Source: Treponema sp. (GTDB lineage: Bacteria; Spirochaetota; Spirochaetia; Treponematales; Treponemataceae). From it: a DNA stretch of 64,000 nucleotides. The DNA lies in contig JAILKS010000038.1 in NCBI GenBank assembly GCA_024693715.1, positions 1-64,000 of the forward strand. Reading direction: 5' to 3'. A model generated the notes under the pieces. That model was not told where the DNA came from. It saw only the letters and a list, made by a program, of their open reading frames with translations, and did no database searches. A program made the position numbers and the translations under genes. Below, piece by piece: positions 25,783 to 34,833 of this stretch (positions are counted from its first letter, which is position 1; each line of letters opens with the position of its first letter).

Positions 25783-27168
25783 TTATAAAATAGTCTCATT
25801 GTCGAGCGATTGATGGCATCTTGTATCGAAAATCATCTTATTTGGAGTTTTTGTGCCGAACAAATCCCACTGCGGCAGTTTATTTTCCTCATAATCAATT
25901 CCATTTGGATTGCCATTTTTTATAAAATTACAAAGATAATTACACATCTGTCGTGCAACATCATACTGTACGCCGGTAAAAGGACGCCAGCACTTTGCAA
26001 GTGTTTCAAACCAGAACCATAAATCTACAGAATGAAATTTTCCAGGATTATCCCAGCCCGGAATTGGTACATCAAATTCATAATAGTAGTTTTCAGACGG
26101 TAATCCTCTTTTTTCAAGAATCTTCTGATATTCCCACACGCCAAGCTTTATAACGCTCAACATCCTGTCAGTATCAGGAATAGGGAACCTGAATTCATCT
26201 GTCGTCTGACCGAGCATCATCGGTACAGGTTCAAACGATGATTTTTCAGCACAGTCAAAGAAATCACCCTTTACAAATTTATCATCCTTGAAAGGAAGCC
26301 AGTATTGAATTGATTTTTCGAATCCGCCGAAATCAGACCATTTTTGACGTATAAAAGCAGTATCAAGCTTTCTTGCTTCCGAAAGATTTTTTACTCCCAT
26401 AAAATCAAAAAATTCAATTCCAAGCTTTTCCTGTTCTTCAAGTGTTCTTGTTTTAAACATCTGAAAAAGAGGATTCTTCAAGATTCCGCTATGAACTGCA
26501 GCCCTTTTAAAAAGATTATTTTCACGGCCAAAACAAATCTGATGAAGAACGCTTCCACCACCGGCAGACTGACCTCCGATCGTAATATTCTCAGGATCAC
26601 CGCCGAAAGCAGCAATGTTTTCTTTTACCCATCTCATTGCACACCGCTGATCGAGTAAACCAAAATTACCAGGCTCTTCCGGATTTTCTTTTGTGATTTC
26701 CGGATGTGCAATAAAACCGAAAACATTAAGTCTGTAATTCAAAGTAACTACAACAATTCCCCTGCGGGCAATGCGTTCTCCGTCAAATTCCATCTCTGCA
26801 CTAAAGCCGGTCTGCCAGCCACCGCCATAAATCCATACATAAACCGGCAGTTTTTCGTCAGCCTTTTTAGCAGGTGTCCAGACATTCAAATAAAGACAAT
26901 CTTCGCTCATCGGCTGGTCAGGATCTACAGACCATTCGCGGCAGTACAAATCATCCGGATTATAATATGGGGTTGGCTGTACGGCGATTGGTGAAAAATC
27001 ATACGCATTAAGAACACCATCCCATTTATCGGCAGGAACAGGAGCATGAAAGCGCAAATCTCCTACCGGTGGTTTTGCATACGGGATTCCTTTAAATGCA
27101 GTAATTCTTGGATCCGCAGCAGCAATTCCCTGAACAACTCCCTGTTTAACAGTTACTTTTCTTAACAT
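25783..27168 (-). CDS. type-B carboxylesterase (cytoplasmic)
   Basis: A 461-residue alpha/beta hydrolase of the carboxylesterase/lipase (COesterase) family. The oxyanion-hole segment VWIYGGGW is at about residue 107, the nucleophile serine in GGQSAGGGS near 205, and the catalytic histidine probably in GKFHSVDLWF near 385. It lacks a signal peptide. It is encoded upstream of the binding protein and downstream of the AraC regulator, so it probably removes acyl groups (acetyl, feruloyl or similar) from imported sugar fragments. AGAGGT precedes ATG 27168. Confidence 0.9.
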   Translation of the reverse strand: MLRKVTVKQGVVQGIAAADPRITAFKGIPYAKPPVGDLRFHAPVPADKWDGVLNAYDFSPIAVQPTPYYNPDDLYCREWSVDPDQPMSEDCLYLNVWTPAKKADEKLPVYVWIYGGGWQTGFSAEMEFDGERIARRGIVVVTLNYRLNVFGFIAHPEITKENPEEPGNFGLLDQRCAMRWVKENIAAFGGDPENITIGGQSAGGGSVLHQICFGRENNLFKRAAVHSGILKNPLFQMFKTRTLEEQEKLGIEFFDFMGVKNLSEARKLDTAFIRQKWSDFGGFEKSIQYWLPFKDDKFVKGDFFDCAEKSSFEPVPMMLGQTTDEFRFPIPDTDRMLSVIKLGVWEYQKILEKRGLPSENYYYEFDVPIPGWDNPGKFHSVDLWFWFETLAKCWRPFTGVQYDVARQMCNYLCNFIKNGNPNGIDYEENKLPQWDLFGTKTPNKMIFDTRCHQSLDNETIL

Positions 27169-27254
27169 AACTTACCTCTGTGAATAATTATAAATCAACA
27201 TTTATAAAAAAACACAAAAAATTACGCATCTTTTTTATAGAAAAGTCTTATTAT

Positions 27255-28121
27255 TTATTTTACGCTTGCTACTGTCGAAGGAACGATAATTGTTCTGCCC
27301 CGCTTCTGATACTGCTTGGGAGTAACCAGCATGTAGTGTTTGAAAATCTTTGAATAATACTGAATATTATTAAATCCGTTTTCGGTTGCAATCTGCGTTA
27401 TATTTTTATCTGAATAAATCAAATCAATGCATGATTTTTCTATTCTATATTTATTAACGTAATCTGTATAATTTAATCCAGTTGCATTTTTGAACATTCT
27501 TATAAAATGACTCTTACTGTACGAGGTAAGCTCAAGTAAATCTTCAAGACTTAAATTTTCACGGTAATGTTCCTTTATATACTGAAGCGCACTTTCAATC
27601 ACAGAATTAGGAGATATCCTTTTTATAGCGTCAATCTCTGTTGATATTTCAACAAACTGATTTGTCTGAATGATATACGAAATGATTTTGAACAGAACAC
27701 CTTTTATAAGAAACTGATAGCCGAAATCTGCATTCTTTTGTTTTTCTACTATTGATTCAATCTCTTTTTCAAGCTCATGCGAAAGGTCAAGAAACCGTTT
27801 AATCCTCAAATGCTCAAACACCTGACGAGCAGCATCATTTTCATCTCCAAAAACCGAAGAAACAAAACAAATTGCATAATAGTGAAACTGCTCATCCTTT
27901 TTTACAGGCTTAACATAATGATTTGCACCCGCCTCCAGAAAAACACTGTCTCCCGCCTTTATCTGATATTCCTTTTCATCTATTCCTATTAAGCATTCGC
28001 CCTTTGTTAAATGAAATATTTCGCTTTCTATATGATGATGAGGGGTCGTAAAATAAATGTCCTGAGAAAAAATACCGATGGGAAAATCTGTAGTTCCGTT
28101 ATAAATTATTTCTTTTTCCAT
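27255..28121 (-). CDS. AraC-family regulator with cupin sensor
   Basis: A 288-residue transcription factor. The N-terminal cupin domain (HHHIESEIFHLTKGECLIGID, about residues 27-47) probably binds a sugar; the C-terminal double helix-turn-helix has SLEDLLELTSYSKSHFIRMFK and ITQIATENGFNNIQYYSKIFK. It starts 3 nt after the pyrC stop and has no good ribosome-binding site, so it is likely translated by coupling. Position just before the esterase/importer genes suggests it controls them, but its own transcription may depend on the pyrBIC promoter. Confidence 0.88.
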   Translation of the reverse strand: MEKEIIYNGTTDFPIGIFSQDIYFTTPHHHIESEIFHLTKGECLIGIDEKEYQIKAGDSVFLEAGANHYVKPVKKDEQFHYYAICFVSSVFGDENDAARQVFEHLRIKRFLDLSHELEKEIESIVEKQKNADFGYQFLIKGVLFKIISYIIQTNQFVEISTEIDAIKRISPNSVIESALQYIKEHYRENLSLEDLLELTSYSKSHFIRMFKNATGLNYTDYVNKYRIEKSCIDLIYSDKNITQIATENGFNNIQYYSKIFKHYMLVTPKQYQKRGRTIIVPSTVASVK

Positions 28122-28124
28122 TCA

Positions 28125-29633
28125 TTACCGTTCAAAAACCTTTCGACCGTCGATAAACAGAACATGAACCTTGCCTGTTAACGTTTTTCCTTCAAATGGA
28201 GTTGCTTTTCCCTTGCTGCAAAACATCCGTGAATCAACTGTCCATTCTTCATCACAATCAATCAAGGTTAAATCTGCATCGTATCCGGGTTTTAAAAGTC
28301 CTTTCTGTAAACCAAGTATTCTGGCCGGATTTGCCGACATCAGTTGCGATAATCTTCCGGGATTAAACTGATTCTGTTTTACAAGAACAGTATTACAGAT
28401 TCCAAAAGCTGTTTCCAGTCCAGAAAAGCCCGGAGCTCCATTTTCCTTATCTTCCACGGTATGCGGGGCATGATCCGTTGAAATTACATCTACCGTTCCA
28501 TCGCGCAATGCTTCCAGTAAAGCAATTCTGTCTTCTTCAGATCTTAATGGAGGATTTACAAGCGCCCTGATAAAAGGCTCTTCGGTTCCGCACAAAGCAA
28601 GATGATGAGGAGTAACCTCACAAGTAATTTCATACGCAAGATCATTTCGCTGCGGATTAAATTTTCTATTTTCTTCAAAAGAATCATAAGCTTCATCTGC
28701 ATTGTTTGCCGCATTTTCCTGAAGCTCATCAAAAAGTTCATTCTTCGCATAATGAACTACATTTATGGCATTTTCTGTACTTACATGACAAAGATGAATC
28801 CTGCAGCCAGATTCCTTTGCAAGCATTATATTTCTGATTGTCGCAATATCTTCTGCAAGTGCAAGATAACTGTTTGCTTTTTTTAATGCCTCGTCAATTT
28901 TGAAAAGCGATGCTTCATCAACATCATCATCTTCATCTAAGGTTCCCCACGCAGAAAGACCGCAGGTTTTCATTATTTCAAGTGCTTCTTTTCTATGAGG
29001 ACTTGCTGCAATTGCCAGCGTCGGGTCTTCGCAATGACAGCTAACGACAATTCCTTTTTCTGCAGCAATTTTCATTCCTTCAAGCATCACAGAGGAAGAA
29101 AGAACATCACGTCCATCCTCCGAAATAACCGGAACATATTTTTTATCAAGGGATTTTAAATGCGATATATCTTCACCGCCGAAATTTTTTGTAATGCTCA
29201 CAGTCTGGAATAAATGAGTCAGACCTATTTTTGCAGCTGCTTTTTCAATCTGTAAAGCCATATCGATAGATGAAACGACAGGATTCGTATTCGGCATTGC
29301 AACTACAGTTCCAAATCCTCCTGCCGCTGCCGCATGAAGACCACTTTCTAAATCCTCTTTCTGAGTCTGTCCCGGATACCTCATATGAACATGCATATCT
29401 ATGAAGGCTGGAGTAACCGTTAATCCTCTGGCATCATATAAATCTAATTTGCAGTTTTTATCACATCCGTCTTCTTTAAGCACAGATTGAGCTAATGCGG
29501 TTGCAGTCTGCGGTGATGTAAAATATCCCTGAAAAACCGCACGAATCTGATTATCCTCAATAAGAAGTGCTCCGGGAGAATCAATTGACTCATCTAAAAG
29601 CTGTGCATTGTAAATTAAAACTGCCTTTGTCAT
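28125..29633 (-). CDS. pyrC: dihydroorotase
   Basis: Cyclises carbamoyl-aspartate to dihydroorotate, the third step of pyrimidine synthesis. Metal ligands are in DMHVHMRYPGQ (about residue 75), SCHCEDPT, HLCHVS and the late aspartate in STDHAPH. At 502 residues it is longer than the usual ~430, because of acidic insertions (DEDDDVDEASLF near 230 and NNADEAYDSFEEN near 310). Third gene of pyrBIC, 14 bp after pyrI, with CAGGT before the ATG. The AraC gene follows 3 nt later. Confidence 0.94.
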   Translation of the reverse strand: MTKAVLIYNAQLLDESIDSPGALLIEDNQIRAVFQGYFTSPQTATALAQSVLKEDGCDKNCKLDLYDARGLTVTPAFIDMHVHMRYPGQTQKEDLESGLHAAAAGGFGTVVAMPNTNPVVSSIDMALQIEKAAAKIGLTHLFQTVSITKNFGGEDISHLKSLDKKYVPVISEDGRDVLSSSVMLEGMKIAAEKGIVVSCHCEDPTLAIAASPHRKEALEIMKTCGLSAWGTLDEDDDVDEASLFKIDEALKKANSYLALAEDIATIRNIMLAKESGCRIHLCHVSTENAINVVHYAKNELFDELQENAANNADEAYDSFEENRKFNPQRNDLAYEITCEVTPHHLALCGTEEPFIRALVNPPLRSEEDRIALLEALRDGTVDVISTDHAPHTVEDKENGAPGFSGLETAFGICNTVLVKQNQFNPGRLSQLMSANPARILGLQKGLLKPGYDADLTLIDCDEEWTVDSRMFCSKGKATPFEGKTLTGKVHVLFIDGRKVFER

Positions 29634-29647
29634 CTTTTGTTTACCTG

Positions 29648-30082
29648 CTAATTAGTTGCTCCCGCAAGATAAAGCGTATCGCAATATTCACAACGATATA
29701 AACCTTTAACTCTATCTGCAAGAATAAATGTCGGATTTACATAATGCTCTGTCTGAGTTATGCATCGTGGATTTTTACAGTTGAAAACTCCGCTTACTTT
29801 GGAAGGAAGCTCCATTGTAATTTTGCGGACGATTTTTTCATCCTCGATAACATTCACACAGATATTCGGATCAATAAATCCAAGTACAGAGTAATCTATA
29901 TTTATAATATTATCAATTTTAATTATATCCTTTTTACCAGATTTTTCAGAGTTTACATTTTGAATAAGGCATGAGGTAAAAGGCGCCTTATCTAATCCGA
30001 GCCACTGATAAATTTTCCAGCCCGAGCCCGCACGAATATGATCTATTACAAGACCATTTTTAATTGTATTTACATTTAACAT
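29648..30082 (-). CDS. pyrI: aspartate carbamoyltransferase regulatory chain
   Basis: Zinc-binding allosteric subunit of ATCase. N-terminal NTIKNGLVIDHI is the nucleotide-effector domain signature; the C-terminal zinc site is formed by CKNPRC and CEYC. The length of 144 residues fits the family. It lies between pyrB and pyrC with a strong AGGAGG site, predicting an E. coli-type PyrBI holoenzyme regulated by CTP/ATP. Confidence 0.95.
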   Translation of the reverse strand: MLNVNTIKNGLVIDHIRAGSGWKIYQWLGLDKAPFTSCLIQNVNSEKSGKKDIIKIDNIINIDYSVLGFIDPNICVNVIEDEKIVRKITMELPSKVSGVFNCKNPRCITQTEHYVNPTFILADRVKGLYRCEYCDTLYLAGATN

Positions 30083-30091
30083 CTGTGCCTC

Positions 30092-31015
30092 CTATAACGA
30101 ACCGGTAATTTTTGCTATTAATGCCATTCGCGCATACATTCCATATTTTACCTGCTTGAAATATGCGGCTCTCGGATCATCATCAACATCCGGAGTAATT
30201 TCATTTACCCTTGGAAGCGGATGAAGAACAATCATATTCTTTTTTGCCATCTTCATCTTTTCTTTATCGAGAATGTAACTGTCCTTTAAGCGGATGTAAT
30301 CCTGCTCGTTGAAAAATCTTTCCTTCTGAACACGTGTCATATAAAGAATATCAAGCTGATCTATTACCGTATCAAGACTTTCAACAATTTCATATTTTAT
30401 ATTACATGGCTCAAGGATATTCGTAATCAAATAATCAGGAACCGTTAATTCCTTAGGGCTGATAAAAATAAACTTGTTTCCCTTAAAATGTCGTAACGCT
30501 TCTGCAAGAGAATGTACTGTCCGTCCGAATTTCAAATCACCGCAGAATCCTACTGTATGATTTTCAAGACTACCGGAAAGCTGTCTTATTGTTACAAGAT
30601 CTGTAAGCGTCTGTGTCGGATGAAAATGACCGCCATCGCCCGCATTGATTATAGGACACGAAGAGTATTTACTTGCAAGAAAAGCTGCTCCTTCCTTAGG
30701 ATTCCTCATTGCAATTATATCTGCATAAGATGATACAACTCTGATTGTATCGGCAAGGGTTTCTCCTTTTACCGAAGATGTATTGTCTGCATCTGAAAAA
30801 CCTTCGACTGAACCGCCTAAACGAAGCATTGCTGCCTCAAACGAAAGACGTGTTCTTGTGCTCGGCTCAAAAAAAAGTGTCGCAAGAATTTTCCCGCGAC
30901 ACACTTCATTAAAAGATTTAGGATCTACAATAATCTGTTCTGCCAGTGAACAAATTTCTTCAATTTCAGAAACCGTTAAATCATCAGGCTGTATTAAATG
31001 ACGTCCTGCTAACAT
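30092..31015 (-). CDS. pyrB: aspartate carbamoyltransferase catalytic chain
   Basis: Forms carbamoyl-aspartate from carbamoyl phosphate and aspartate. The phosphate-binding loop [13 protein letters not shown] is at about residue 52; HPTQTLTDL and the C-terminal HPLPRVNEI complete the active site. I use ATG 31015 (MLAGRHLI) with GGGAG upstream; this gives 307 residues, the normal size. Longer upstream frames would cross the promoter (TATACT near 31055). First gene of pyrBIC, divergent from the gene at 31106. Confidence 0.95.
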   Translation of the reverse strand: MLAGRHLIQPDDLTVSEIEEICSLAEQIIVDPKSFNEVCRGKILATLFFEPSTRTRLSFEAAMLRLGGSVEGFSDADNTSSVKGETLADTIRVVSSYADIIAMRNPKEGAAFLASKYSSCPIINAGDGGHFHPTQTLTDLVTIRQLSGSLENHTVGFCGDLKFGRTVHSLAEALRHFKGNKFIFISPKELTVPDYLITNILEPCNIKYEIVESLDTVIDQLDILYMTRVQKERFFNEQDYIRLKDSYILDKEKMKMAKKNMIVLHPLPRVNEITPDVDDDPRAAYFKQVKYGMYARMALIAKITGSL

Positions 31016-31093
31016 TGTTTTCTCCCTTTTAAATTTTTTTGAGCATATCATAAAAGTATAATTTAGTGAATAGCACCTTTTTACATAATCCAC

Positions 31094-31099
31094 TATAAT
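31094..31099 (+). promoter_or_regulatory. -10 element of the FMN_bind-like/queH operon
   Basis: TATAAT ending 6 nt before ATG 31106; no ribosome-binding site. No convincing -35 is visible. Confidence 0.5.
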
Positions 31100-31105
31100 T
31101 ACTTT

Positions 31106-31519
31106 ATGAAACATTCTTTTTTAGATAAGAAAAATACTGTTTTCTTTCTTCTGATTTTCTGCGTTTTTTTAATCTTCATATCATTCCTGCAAAATAAACA
31201 GAAAAGAAATCTTGATGAAGCAAAGAAACTTCCCTTCTATAATACAAGCCTTGAAAAAGTTCACGACGGAACATTTACCGGTAAAATAACAACCTCGTTC
31301 ATGCACGTTCAACTTAGCGTGACTGTACAAAATCATACCATAACTGACATAAAAATCATCGAGAACAAAGGCTCTTACGGTCAAAAAGCAAAGCAGATTG
31401 TTCAAAGCATGCTTAAAGAAAATAAAACTGTTGTTCCTTTAATCAAAGGTGATGAAATAGGAAGCCTTGTATTTATAAGCTGTGCCGATAATGCATTACA
31501 GAACGGACTGGAAAAATAA
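31106..31519 (+). CDS. membrane-anchored FMN_bind-like protein
   Basis: A 137-residue protein with one N-terminal membrane helix ([16 protein letters not shown]) and an extracytoplasmic domain similar to FMN-binding domains of RnfG/NqrC ([24 protein letters not shown]). The usual covalent-flavin motif (SGAT-type threonine) is replaced by EIGSLVFIS, so covalent FMN attachment is doubtful. Its stop shares a base with the queH start (TAATG), making a two-gene operon. Function unknown; an electron-transfer or heme-related role is possible. Confidence 0.65.
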   Translation: MKHSFLDKKNTVFFLLIFCVFLIFISFLQNKQKRNLDEAKKLPFYNTSLEKVHDGTFTGKITTSFMHVQLSVTVQNHTITDIKIIENKGSYGQKAKQIVQSMLKENKTVVPLIKGDEIGSLVFISCADNALQNGLEK

Positions 31520-32193
31520 TGAAAAACCAAAACTATCAGAAACAGCTTGACCTTCTTCTTAAACAGTTTGAAAATCAAACGAGGGCTGTCCCCGTTGTTC
31601 AAAAGCCATCACTTCTTCTTCATGCCTGCTGCGGACCATGCTCATCTTATGTTCTTGAATATCTTTGTAATTATTTTAACATCACTGTTTTCTATTATAA
31701 TCCTAATATTTATCCTGAAGATGAATATAAACGACGCTTAAACGAGCTGAAGAATTTTTATACAAAATTTCCTCCTGTTTTAAACAATCATGTGTGTATT
31801 ATAGAAGAAAAATACAATCCTGAAGATTTTTACAACGCAATAAACATCAAAAACGAACCGTTTCTTGCAGATGAAAAAGAAAAAGGAGAACGATGCCGCC
31901 GCTGTTATGAATTCCGTTTGAAAAAAGCATATGAATACGCGGTAAAAAATAATTTTGATTATTATTGCACGACATTAAGCATAAGTCCTTTTAAAGATGC
32001 AGATAAAATCAATACCGAAGGATTAAAAATCGCAGGAAACAGTCAATCTGACGTAAAAACAAAATGGCTTTTATCTAATTTTAAAAAGAAAAACGGATTT
32101 AAACGAAGTCTGGAGTTAAGCGAGGAATATAATCTTTACCGCCAGCAATATTGCGGCTGCATTTATTCACTTAAAAACAACAGTGAAAAATAA
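31519..32193 (+). CDS. queH: epoxyqueuosine reductase QueH
   Basis: Final step of queuosine tRNA modification, reducing epoxyqueuosine to queuosine; QueH (DUF208) is the non-cobalamin alternative to QueG. The 224-residue protein shows the conserved cysteines HACCGPCSS (about residue 37), ERCRRCYEFR (about 118) and QQYCGC near the end, predicted ligands of Fe-S and metal. YYNPNIYPEDEYKRR and TTLSISPFKD are further family segments. Translationally coupled to the preceding gene. Confidence 0.92.
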   Translation: MKNQNYQKQLDLLLKQFENQTRAVPVVQKPSLLLHACCGPCSSYVLEYLCNYFNITVFYYNPNIYPEDEYKRRLNELKNFYTKFPPVLNNHVCIIEEKYNPEDFYNAINIKNEPFLADEKEKGERCRRCYEFRLKKAYEYAVKNNFDYYCTTLSISPFKDADKINTEGLKIAGNSQSDVKTKWLLSNFKKKNGFKRSLELSEEYNLYRQQYCGCIYSLKNNSEK

Positions 32194-32197
32194 AAAA

Positions 32198-32224
32198 CCT
32201 GTCCGCAAAAACGAACAGGCTTTT
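32198..32224 (+). terminator. terminator after queH
   Basis: CCTGTCCG / CGAACAGG stem with a CAAAAA loop followed by CTTTT. Confidence 0.75.
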
Positions 32225-32349
32225 CGATTTATTAAATTTTTTTGAAATTATTCTTAAATTATTTTGAAATTATTTTGAACTGTTTTAATCATATCACTTA
32301 ATATAAAATTGTCCACAAAAAAATTACAGTGATTCTCATTTTTTTTCAC

Positions 32350-32378
32350 TTGCACGCTGTATTTATAAATATTATACT
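32350..32378 (+). promoter_or_regulatory. promoter of argA
   Basis: TTGCAC (32350-32355), a 17-bp spacer and TATACT (32373-32378), ending 7 nt before ATG 32386. No ribosome-binding site. Confidence 0.55.
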
Positions 32379-32385
32379 GAACGAT

Positions 32386-33747
32386 ATGATTGCAAACACC
32401 CCTAAAAAAGCAAGAAGCATTCGAAGCGTAATCAGATATTTGCAGAAATTCAAGAATGCCCTTATCGTTATTTATCTTGATGATAAAACGATTACATCTC
32501 CTCTCTATTCTTCTCACATAAAGGATATTGCTCTTTTGCATCAGAGCGGGATTAAAGTTGTAATTATACCGGGTGCTCGCTCCAGAATCGATCAGATTTT
32601 AACAGAATCAAACATTCAATGGACATATAACGAAAACATAAGGATTACTTCTTCAGATGCAATGCCTTTAATTAAAATGGCAGCATTTGATGTTTCAAAT
32701 ACAATCATGACAAGCCTCGCCGCTCATAATATTACGGCAATAATCGGAAACTGGGTTCGTTCCAGAAGCAAGGGAATCTTAAACGGCGTTGATTTTGGAA
32801 CTGCCGGCGAAATTGATAAAATAGAAATTGAATCAATAAAAACAGTTCTAAACGACGGATTTATTCCGATCTTTCCATGCATCGGCTGGAATTCAGTCGG
32901 ACATCCCTACAATATTTCTTCAATTCATCTTGCACAGCAGGTAGCGGGAAGTTTAAAAGCCGACAAGCTGTTTTTTGTGATGCAGGACGGTGGAATCAAC
33001 TCAAATAAATATGTTTTCCCTGAAAATCAGTCGCTTTCAGACAACGGGGACATTCCTGCAATGACTCTCGAAGAAACAGATGAATTTCTTGAAAAAATAA
33101 ACAGCGGAATCATAAAAACAAATTCAGACAAGGAATCAATTAATGTTGCTTCCGACATTCTTCTTTTAAAAACTGCAAAGGATGCCTGTAAAAACGGAGT
33201 TGCCCGCGTCCACATTGTTGACGGAAAAATAGACGGTGTGCTTCCATGTGAAATCTTCAGTGATTTAGGTTCAGGCACAATGATTTATACAAGCAATTAC
33301 GGAAAAATCAGAAAAATTACTCAACAGGATATTCCGACAATTCTTTCAATCATGCGTCCGTTTATTGAAAGCGGAAAGCTTCTTGCCAGAGATGAAAGTT
33401 CAATTGCCGCTGCCCTCGATGATTACGTTGTTTACGAAATTGATGGAGGAATACACGGTTGTGCAAGCCTTCATTTTTATAATGATAATCAGGCAGAAAT
33501 AGCAGCTGTCGCAGTTGATGAAAGCTTTTCAAATATGGGAATAGGTGAAAAATTAGTCGGTTATCTTTCTGCAGAAGCAAAAAATAAAAAGGCTAAATCA
33601 ATCTTCATAATGACAACCCAAGCTTCAGACTGGTTCGAAAAGCTCGGTTTTTACAAGGATTCAATAGAATCTCTTCCCGAAGAACGAAAAGCAATATGGA
33701 CACCGGAACGAAATTCACAGATTTATCGGAAAACAAAATGGAATTAA
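32386..33747 (+). CDS. argA: N-acetylglutamate synthase, ArgA type
   Basis: First step of arginine synthesis, acetyl-CoA plus glutamate. The 453-residue protein has an N-terminal amino-acid-kinase fold (VVIIPGARSRIDQIL, AIIGNWVRSRSKG) that in ArgA acts as arginine sensor, and a C-terminal GNAT acetyltransferase domain (AEIAAVAVDESFSNMGIGEK). I start at ATG 32386 (MIANTPKKARS), 7 nt after the promoter box; the earlier in-frame start at 32329 lies upstream of it. No other arginine gene is nearby. The last bases overlap the next gene. Confidence 0.9.
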   Translation: MIANTPKKARSIRSVIRYLQKFKNALIVIYLDDKTITSPLYSSHIKDIALLHQSGIKVVIIPGARSRIDQILTESNIQWTYNENIRITSSDAMPLIKMAAFDVSNTIMTSLAAHNITAIIGNWVRSRSKGILNGVDFGTAGEIDKIEIESIKTVLNDGFIPIFPCIGWNSVGHPYNISSIHLAQQVAGSLKADKLFFVMQDGGINSNKYVFPENQSLSDNGDIPAMTLEETDEFLEKINSGIIKTNSDKESINVASDILLLKTAKDACKNGVARVHIVDGKIDGVLPCEIFSDLGSGTMIYTSNYGKIRKITQQDIPTILSIMRPFIESGKLLARDESSIAAALDDYVVYEIDGGIHGCASLHFYNDNQAEIAAVAVDESFSNMGIGEKLVGYLSAEAKNKKAKSIFIMTTQASDWFEKLGFYKDSIESLPEERKAIWTPERNSQIYRKTKWN

Positions 33748-34823
33748 ATTTCAAGGACCTTGTGTGGTTCGGACGATATATAGATTACAATAAAATACGT
33801 TACTTTAATTATTCTATGAGCGGCTTTTGTTTTTCTTTTACGGGAACAAAAGCAGAGGCGCTAATCATAAGTGATGGCGCTTCATTTCCCGAAGAAAATC
33901 AATGCGTTCTTGCGGTATACATAACAGACGGAACAGACTATACATGGAAAAATCTTTCGGAAAATCCTGCAAAGCGTTTTCTTTTAACAAAAAATGAAAC
34001 AAAAATCACACTTTTTGAATCGGATACTAAAAAAACAGTAACAATATCAGTTTTTAAATTCAGTGAATGTGCTTTTGCAAACGCAGGTCTTAAAAAAATC
34101 ACGATAGATGGAAGCTTAGCAAAACAGAAGCTGTCAAACTCATCAAAATTCTCACAAAAAATTGAATTTATAGGCGACAGCATAACCTGCGGTTATGGGA
34201 TAGATGGAATATGGGAAAAGGATAGTTTTAGAACCTGGCAGGAACGCCCCGACCTGGCATATTCTTTTCTTACCGCCCGTAAATTGAATGCAGAAATATC
34301 ATGCGTTTCCTGGAGCGGCATTGGAATAATCTCAAATTATGTAGATTCACAAACAGTTAATATTCCGGACACAAAGCTTTTAATGCCATCACTATGGCCA
34401 TATACAGATAAAAATCTTTCAATGCTTTTAAAAATCGAACCGGAAATATGGGATGAGGCAAAATATTCTCCTGATATTATCGTTGTTCATCTTGGAACAA
34501 ATGATTCAAGCTGGGTACAAAATGTTGAAGAACGAAGATTAAATTTTGAAAGCTGCTACAGACAGTTTCTTGAAGCGATTCATAGAAGAAGCCCGAAAGC
34601 AAAAATCTGCTGCTGTCTTGGAGCAATGGGAACAGAACTCAATGAAACAGTTCACCATGCAGTTAAGCTTTTTAAATCTGATTTTAAGAATGTTATTTGT
34701 ACAACTGTTGATTTTCCTCTTCAGAAGGATGAAGACGGAATAGGGGCAGACTGGCATCCTTCTGCCAAAACCCACCGTAAGATGGCTGAGCTTTTAACAG
34801 AAGAATTAAAATCCCTTAAGTAG
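33738..34823 (+). CDS. CE2-like SGNH carbohydrate esterase
   Basis: An SGNH hydrolase with the two-domain layout of CE2 acetyl esterases: N-terminal beta-sheet domain (about residues 1-125) and C-terminal SGNH domain with nucleophile in EFIGDSITCGYG, oxyanion Asn in HLGTNDSS and the Asp/His pair in DWHPSAKTH. No signal peptide, so it probably deacetylates imported oligosaccharides. Start is uncertain: ATG 33738 (MELNFKDLV) overlaps argA by 10 bp; ATG 33696 would add 14 residues. Neither has a convincing ribosome-binding site, so translation may be coupled to argA. Confidence 0.82.
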   Translation: MELNFKDLVWFGRYIDYNKIRYFNYSMSGFCFSFTGTKAEALIISDGASFPEENQCVLAVYITDGTDYTWKNLSENPAKRFLLTKNETKITLFESDTKKTVTISVFKFSECAFANAGLKKITIDGSLAKQKLSNSSKFSQKIEFIGDSITCGYGIDGIWEKDSFRTWQERPDLAYSFLTARKLNAEISCVSWSGIGIISNYVDSQTVNIPDTKLLMPSLWPYTDKNLSMLLKIEPEIWDEAKYSPDIIVVHLGTNDSSWVQNVEERRLNFESCYRQFLEAIHRRSPKAKICCCLGAMGTELNETVHHAVKLFKSDFKNVICTTVDFPLQKDEDGIGADWHPSAKTHRKMAELLTEELKSLK

Positions 34824-34833
34824 AATTGTTTTA

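Noticed and set aside
31015..31114. Longer N-terminus for pyrB.
   Set aside because: It would add 33 residues not typical of the family and cross a TATACT box; ATG 31015 has GGGAG and gives normal length.
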